Assembly (NCBI GenBank): GCA_947625185.1
Contig: CANQNJ010000015.1
Location: forward strand, 1-35,101
Direction of reading: 5' to 3'
DNA length: 35,101 nucleotides
DNA from: an uncultured Clostridia bacterium
Lineage (GTDB): Bacteria; Bacillota; Clostridia; Christensenellales; CAG-314
Below are positions 31,458 through 35,101 of the stretch, one piece after another. Under the pieces are notes generated by a model. The model saw nothing but the letters and a program-made list of their open reading frames with translations. It made no database searches and was not told where the DNA came from. The position numbers and the translations under genes are program-made. The stretch's first letter is position 1. Each line of letters starts with the position of its first letter.

Positions 31458-32858
31458 TTATAATTGATGCCTCGCTTCGTTGAGATAACGCTTGCATTGC
31501 GCCATTACGCCGTTGCCGAACGTCGCGTCAAGCAGACTGTCGAGCCGCTCCAACTCGTCGTTATAGCGAGACAAATCCTTGTATTCGAGTTTGCGTAACA
31601 CTTTCTTGGCGAATATGACGTCCAACGCCGAAGTTTCCTTGCCGCCGCACGCGACATATATCGCCACATAGTCGCTTATCTGGCGCCGTATGCGGTTGCC
31701 GAAAGTGAGTTGAAAGTTATCTATAAGAAATTCGTCCAATATCCGCAAGCCGTTGACGACTTCATCGGACATCCTGCGCATACACGCCTTGCTAACCATC
31801 TTGTCGAAACAGTCTACGCTCATAGCGACGGTATGTTGCGTGCCGTCCGCGGCAAAGGGCTGCGCCTTGTCGCCGAGTTCGACGACCATAGCGCGGTCGT
31901 ACACCTTGTCGGAAATGACGTATGCGGAGTCGTCGTTATTGACGGTGCCGACAAACCACATATTGCTTGGCAGACGTATACAGCCGTCCCGTATGCCTTC
32001 CGGGTCGCCCTCTCTGCTGTCCGACACCACTTCGAGCGTTCTCAGTTCGGGATCGGGCAACTCCATAAGGGACAGAAACTCGGCAAAATAGTACTCTATA
32101 CGCGCGATATTCATCTCGTCCAATACCGTTATGTATATCTTGTTGCCGAAATTGGCTTCGTACAGCTTGCGGAAAAGCGTCGTTTCGTTGAAATGTCTTG
32201 TAAATTCGTTGTAATATCCCAACAGGTCCGCGCGTTCCTTCCACATTGGCTGAACGGGGACTATCGTAGAGGAATTGCCGATAAATTCGCCGAACGCGTA
32301 AGCGAGAGAAGTTTTGCCCGAGCCGGATATGCCCTGCAATATCAACAGACGACTCGTCCCCATCGACGCGACGAATTCCCTAATATCCTCTATGGAGAAA
32401 TATAAGCCGAGATTTGCCGCGGCAAAATTGCGAAAAGCGTCGCACAGTTGCCTGAGGTCCTTGACGCCGTCCTCATCCGCGACGTCGTCGCCCTTCTTCA
32501 ACGGCGAAAATCTGCCGTCGGAATTCTTACTCTGACGGGCGGCGAAGTCGGCGCGTTCCGCCTCTATCGCCTCGTTTACAGCGCGTTCGTACTTCCATCG
32601 AAAATCCTTTTCCTTGCGCCTGCGCACTATCGTAAATACCGCGAATGCTATCAATACCAGGGGCAGCACAAATCCCCAGAACATTATCAGCACGCTGTCT
32701 GCGCCGTAAAGGATATAGGCGAAGAATCCCTTAGTCAGCGCTTCCAACTCTCCCTCTGCGGCGAGATAAATGAGCGTGGCAAGCCCCGATCCGCCGATAA
32801 GCGCTACGAGAGATATTAAAATTATCCACAGCACGTTGTTGCGTCTACGTTTCATCAT
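31458..32858 (-). CDS. McrB-like AAA+ NTPase with two N-terminal membrane helices
   Basis: 466 residues. Helices at about 9-32 and 57-79 are followed by a short basic linker and a cytoplasmic AAA+ domain. Walker A is GISGSGKT (176-183) and Walker B ITVLDEMN (243-250). The strand WFVGTVNNDDS (301-311) matches the NxxD-type signature of McrB-family NTPases, and FGNRIRRQISDYVAIYVACG lies in the C-terminal lid. McrB itself uses GTP; which nucleotide is used here is unknown. The domain is a close paralogue of the partial ATPase at the right edge, which shares long stretches such as PVQPMWKER and EYYFAEFLSLME. Membrane helices are not expected in McrB. The ATG overlaps the stop of the preceding gene (ATGA). 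Confidence 0.9.
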   Translation of the reverse strand: MMKRRRNNVLWIILISLVALIGGSGLATLIYLAAEGELEALTKGFFAYILYGADSVLIMFWGFVLPLVLIAFAVFTIVRRRKEKDFRWKYERAVNEAIEAERADFAARQSKNSDGRFSPLKKGDDVADEDGVKDLRQLCDAFRNFAAANLGLYFSIEDIREFVASMGTSRLLILQGISGSGKTSLAYAFGEFIGNSSTIVPVQPMWKERADLLGYYNEFTRHFNETTLFRKLYEANFGNKIYITVLDEMNIARIEYYFAEFLSLMELPDPELRTLEVVSDSREGDPEGIRDGCIRLPSNMWFVGTVNNDDSAYVISDKVYDRAMVVELGDKAQPFAADGTQHTVAMSVDCFDKMVSKACMRRMSDEVVNGLRILDEFLIDNFQLTFGNRIRRQISDYVAIYVACGGKETSALDVIFAKKVLRKLEYKDLSRYNDELERLDSLLDATFGNGVMAQCKRYLNEARHQL

Positions 32859-34252
32859 TTGTCTCCGTTATTCTCGGACTTGCCGAATAATTGCCGCTTC
32901 AATTCGGAGTTGGCTTGACGTCGAAGTTGCCGCTTGACTCCTTTCCACTCTGTTTCGAGCAGTCTCCCGAGCGCCTCGTATTGCATTTCGAGTTCGTCGA
33001 AAGAGCTGTCCGAACTGCCGCTGAGCGCCGCCACTTGCGCTTTGAGGCGCAGATTGTTCTCTTCGAGTCGGTCGAGGCTGTCCCTGAGGGCGCGGACGTC
33101 CTCTTCCAGACGGCGTTCGGTATCGGCAAGGCGCGAAGTATATTCTTCGACGGTACGCTCCGTCCGTTCGCGTTCGGCAGTTAATTTGTCGATGAGGGCT
33201 TGGCGCTCGGCATTCAGCGTATCGCACTGTTCGGACAACTCTGCCGCATCGCGTTGCATTTCCGTTATACGAGCCTCTGCGGCGTTGAGCCTGTCGCTGC
33301 GCTCTTCCAATGCGAGCAGATACTCTTCCGCACTGCGCTTTCTTATCTGCTCCACGCCGAGACGGTCTGACGCGTCCGTCTCTCGCTCCAATTGTTCTTC
33401 GAGTCCGAGTCCGCGCACATACAAAGCGTAAGATGTCAAGTCCGACAGCATATTTATATCCCGAGTGATATCGATGTCGGAATGCTTTTCGCAGATTTCG
33501 TAACCGTCGCCCTTGTACCCCATAAGATACTCGTACAGATCCACCGCTTCCTTGAAGTTTCTGTCCATTTTGAGTACGTTGTTCTTGGTTATTACCGCGT
33601 TTACGGCGGCTTCCTTGGCGATATCCGTCATAAGCGGCGTATCCAGATAGAACCGCACCGAACGAGTGAGCTTCTCCAAACGCTCGATAAGTTCGGCGTT
33701 TCGACCCAAGTCGTCGCGACGCTCGTCGTTTAGCGTCAAAGTAAATTGCACCGTATGCTTAGGCAGCGAAAGGCGCGCCTCGGCGTTCAATTTGCCGACG
33801 TACTCGCCCGTCGCCCTGACTATGCCCGCGTAACGCGTCGCGATAAAGTCTCTTGTCGTAACGAGAAGGCGATACAGAAATCTGTTTTCGTACGTGGCGT
33901 AGTCATTGAGCCGTTCCACCGTGTACAGCTTGTCCGGCACGATGTCCTGCTGTTGTTCGTGCGTGATAAGATCGCTGTGACGGGCAAGGTGCTGAACGGA
34001 TTCCTTGGATACCTTCCTTACCTTCTCTATGGGTTGCACCTCGCCGTTGACGCGTATAAAACGACGCTCTTCGTCTATGGCTTTGCCGACGAAATTCATA
34101 CCCTGCTCGATGCGCTCTATCCAGCTTTCGTCCACGATACAGGTCACATAAGATACCGAACACTTCTGCCGGATATCGGCTTGCTCGTCGCCGTTGTCGG
34201 TTACGCGCCGCAAACGCGACATCAGTCGGTAAATATTGGTTAAATCAGACAT
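32855..34252 (-). CDS. DUF2357/McrC-like N-terminal domain with long coiled coil
   Basis: 465 residues, no signal or membrane segment. Residues ~105-130 (DKLYTVERLNDYATYENRFL) recall the TPENRF stretch of DUF2357 proteins, the McrC-like partners of McrB NTPases. Residues ~302-412 are strongly heptad-like and charged, a predicted coiled coil, followed by a basic tail. McrC carries a C-terminal PD-(D/E)XK nuclease; I find no convincing D...ExK motif here, so it may be a non-nucleolytic adaptor. AGGAG overlapping the previous stop codon serves as ribosome binding site, and the gene overlaps the next ATPase by 4 bp. Its place between two McrB-like genes supports the McrC-like assignment. The family call is tentative. 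Confidence 0.75.
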   Translation of the reverse strand: MSDLTNIYRLMSRLRRVTDNGDEQADIRQKCSVSYVTCIVDESWIERIEQGMNFVGKAIDEERRFIRVNGEVQPIEKVRKVSKESVQHLARHSDLITHEQQQDIVPDKLYTVERLNDYATYENRFLYRLLVTTRDFIATRYAGIVRATGEYVGKLNAEARLSLPKHTVQFTLTLNDERRDDLGRNAELIERLEKLTRSVRFYLDTPLMTDIAKEAAVNAVITKNNVLKMDRNFKEAVDLYEYLMGYKGDGYEICEKHSDIDITRDINMLSDLTSYALYVRGLGLEEQLERETDASDRLGVEQIRKRSAEEYLLALEERSDRLNAAEARITEMQRDAAELSEQCDTLNAERQALIDKLTAERERTERTVEEYTSRLADTERRLEEDVRALRDSLDRLEENNLRLKAQVAALSGSSDSSFDELEMQYEALGRLLETEWKGVKRQLRRQANSELKRQLFGKSENNGDK

Positions 34253-34261
34253 AAATTACTC

Positions 34262-35101
34262 CTATGCGTTGCGCGCGACGGTGCGTATATATTCGACGCA
34301 GCGAGGCATTGTTCCCGCGCCGAAAGTTTCTTCGATAAAACGGATAAGTTCCTCCGCGTCTTTCTTGCGGTAGGCAAGATTTTGCATTTCCAACTTGCGC
34401 AATACCTTCTTGGTGAGGATATCATCCAAAGCAGCCGTCTCCTCTCCGCCGCAAGCGACGTACACGGGCAGATAACCGTAAATCTGCTTCATTACTCTGT
34501 TGCCAAAAGACACAAGAAAACGCTTTTGCAGATAGTCGTCCAATTTATTGAGTTTATCCGACAGCTTGCGCGAAACGGAGCCGTTGGCTATCGCTTCGTT
34601 CACTATACGGGTAAATGCTTCGTACGACACGGGCATTGTACGGAAGTTTTCCGCTTTGAAAGGCTCCGCTTTGCGATCCAGATCTATCACCATTGTGCGG
34701 TCGTACACCTTGTCGGAAATGGCAAACGTACTGTCGTCGTTATTTGCCGTACCGAGGAACCACATATTCTCGGGCAGCTTGATACTGCCGTTGCGGAGAT
34801 CGACGGGATCGCTTGCCCACTTGTCGGAGACTATTTCGAGGTATCTCAGATCGGGATTCGGTATCTCCATCAAGGACAAAAACTCCGCAAAGTAGTACTC
34901 TACGCGGGCGATATTTAGTTCGTCCAGAATGGTGACGTAAACGGAATCGTTCTTGCCCGCCTCATACATCTTGCACAACAGCGGCGTCTCGTTGAAACGC
35001 TTGGTAAACTCATTGTAGTAACCGAGCAAGTCGGAACGTTCCTTCCACATGGGCTGTACGGGTATAACCGCGGACGGGTTGTCGAGAAATTCGCCCAAAG
35101 C
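34262..35101 (-). CDS. McrB-like AAA+ NTPase (N-terminus outside window)
   Basis: The frame is open to the right edge; 279 codons plus stop are visible. The Walker A region lies outside. Visible are PVQPMWKERSDLLGYYNEF, Walker B VTILDELN, EYYFAEFLSLME, the NNDD-containing sensor strand (MWFLGTANNDDS), SDKVYDR and a C-terminal lid FGNRVMKQIYGYLPVYVACG. It is closely similar to the membrane-anchored paralogue two genes downstream. Whether it also has membrane helices cannot be seen. Its TAG stop is 9 bp before the DUF2357-like start, within the ribosome binding site, so it is the first visible gene of the operon. Confidence 0.88.
   Translation of the reverse strand, partial: ALGEFLDNPSAVIPVQPMWKERSDLLGYYNEFTKRFNETPLLCKMYEAGKNDSVYVTILDELNIARVEYYFAEFLSLMEIPNPDLRYLEIVSDKWASDPVDLRNGSIKLPENMWFLGTANNDDSTFAISDKVYDRTMVIDLDRKAEPFKAENFRTMPVSYEAFTRIVNEAIANGSVSRKLSDKLNKLDDYLQKRFLVSFGNRVMKQIYGYLPVYVACGGEETAALDDILTKKVLRKLEMQNLAYRKKDAEELIRFIEETFGAGTMPRCVEYIRTVARNA

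Overview
The window looks like a chromosome segment of an uncultured, probably gut-associated Clostridia-type (Bacillota) bacterium. The grounds are strong AGGAGG-type ribosome binding sites, near-consensus sigma-A promoters, many rho-independent terminators, a lipoprotein with a Gram-positive style signal, an Fe-S type serine dehydratase, a yybP-ykoY riboswitch, MarR and OmpR-type regulators, and surface proteins built from BIG2 and MBG/YDG-like repeats. A finer placement (for example Christensenellales) is only a guess. No tRNA, rRNA, CRISPR array or intact transposase was seen.

Layout. 1-9686 (minus): the first 3,228 codons or more of one giant beta-strand repeat protein with an N-terminal membrane segment. 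Its ~2.24 kb modules include a ~1.1 kb stretch present twice at near identity. 9927-13389 (minus): a secreted, surface-anchored endonuclease I with six BIG2 domains, followed 4 bp later by a small lipoprotein. 13453-13930: non-coding DNA with a dispersed structured repeat and an array of small hairpins separated by GTGAAGT. 13936-17527 (minus): a tight dtd - sdaA - response regulator - histidine kinase operon. 17708-19702 (plus): a MATE transporter, apparently leaderless, and a small P-loop kinase. 20171-21353: a dephospho-CoA-kinase-like P-loop protein and a divergent MarR regulator, with a perfect palindrome between them. 21411-21860: a MITE and a chain of hairpins. 21865-23796 (minus): a duplicated YcxB-like membrane protein, and an acyl-ACP thioesterase interrupted by an amber codon. 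23872-26823 (plus): promoter, yybP-ykoY (Mn2+) riboswitch with terminator, then a P2A-type cation ATPase whose last 11 codons come from a MITE end. 26824-27350: repeats. 27351-35101 (minus): a five-gene operon running off the right edge.

The right-hand operon is the best candidate for an undescribed system. In transcription order it encodes a McrB-like AAA+ ATPase (partial), a protein with a DUF2357/McrC-like N-terminal half and a long coiled coil but no visible nuclease, a second McrB-like ATPase carrying two N-terminal membrane helices, and two membrane-anchored extracytoplasmic proteins with MBG/YDG-like repeats. One of the latter also has a striking Pro-Trp-Glu repeat. Junctions of +9, -4, +2 and +13 bp imply one transcript, so the NTPases and the surface proteins probably work together. 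Their function is unknown.

The intergenic DNA is rich in small repeats: two ISL3-like MITEs plus end fragments, a ~175 bp two-stem element in two inverted copies whose first stem has changed sequence but kept pairing, and three loci of GTGAAGT-flanked hairpins.
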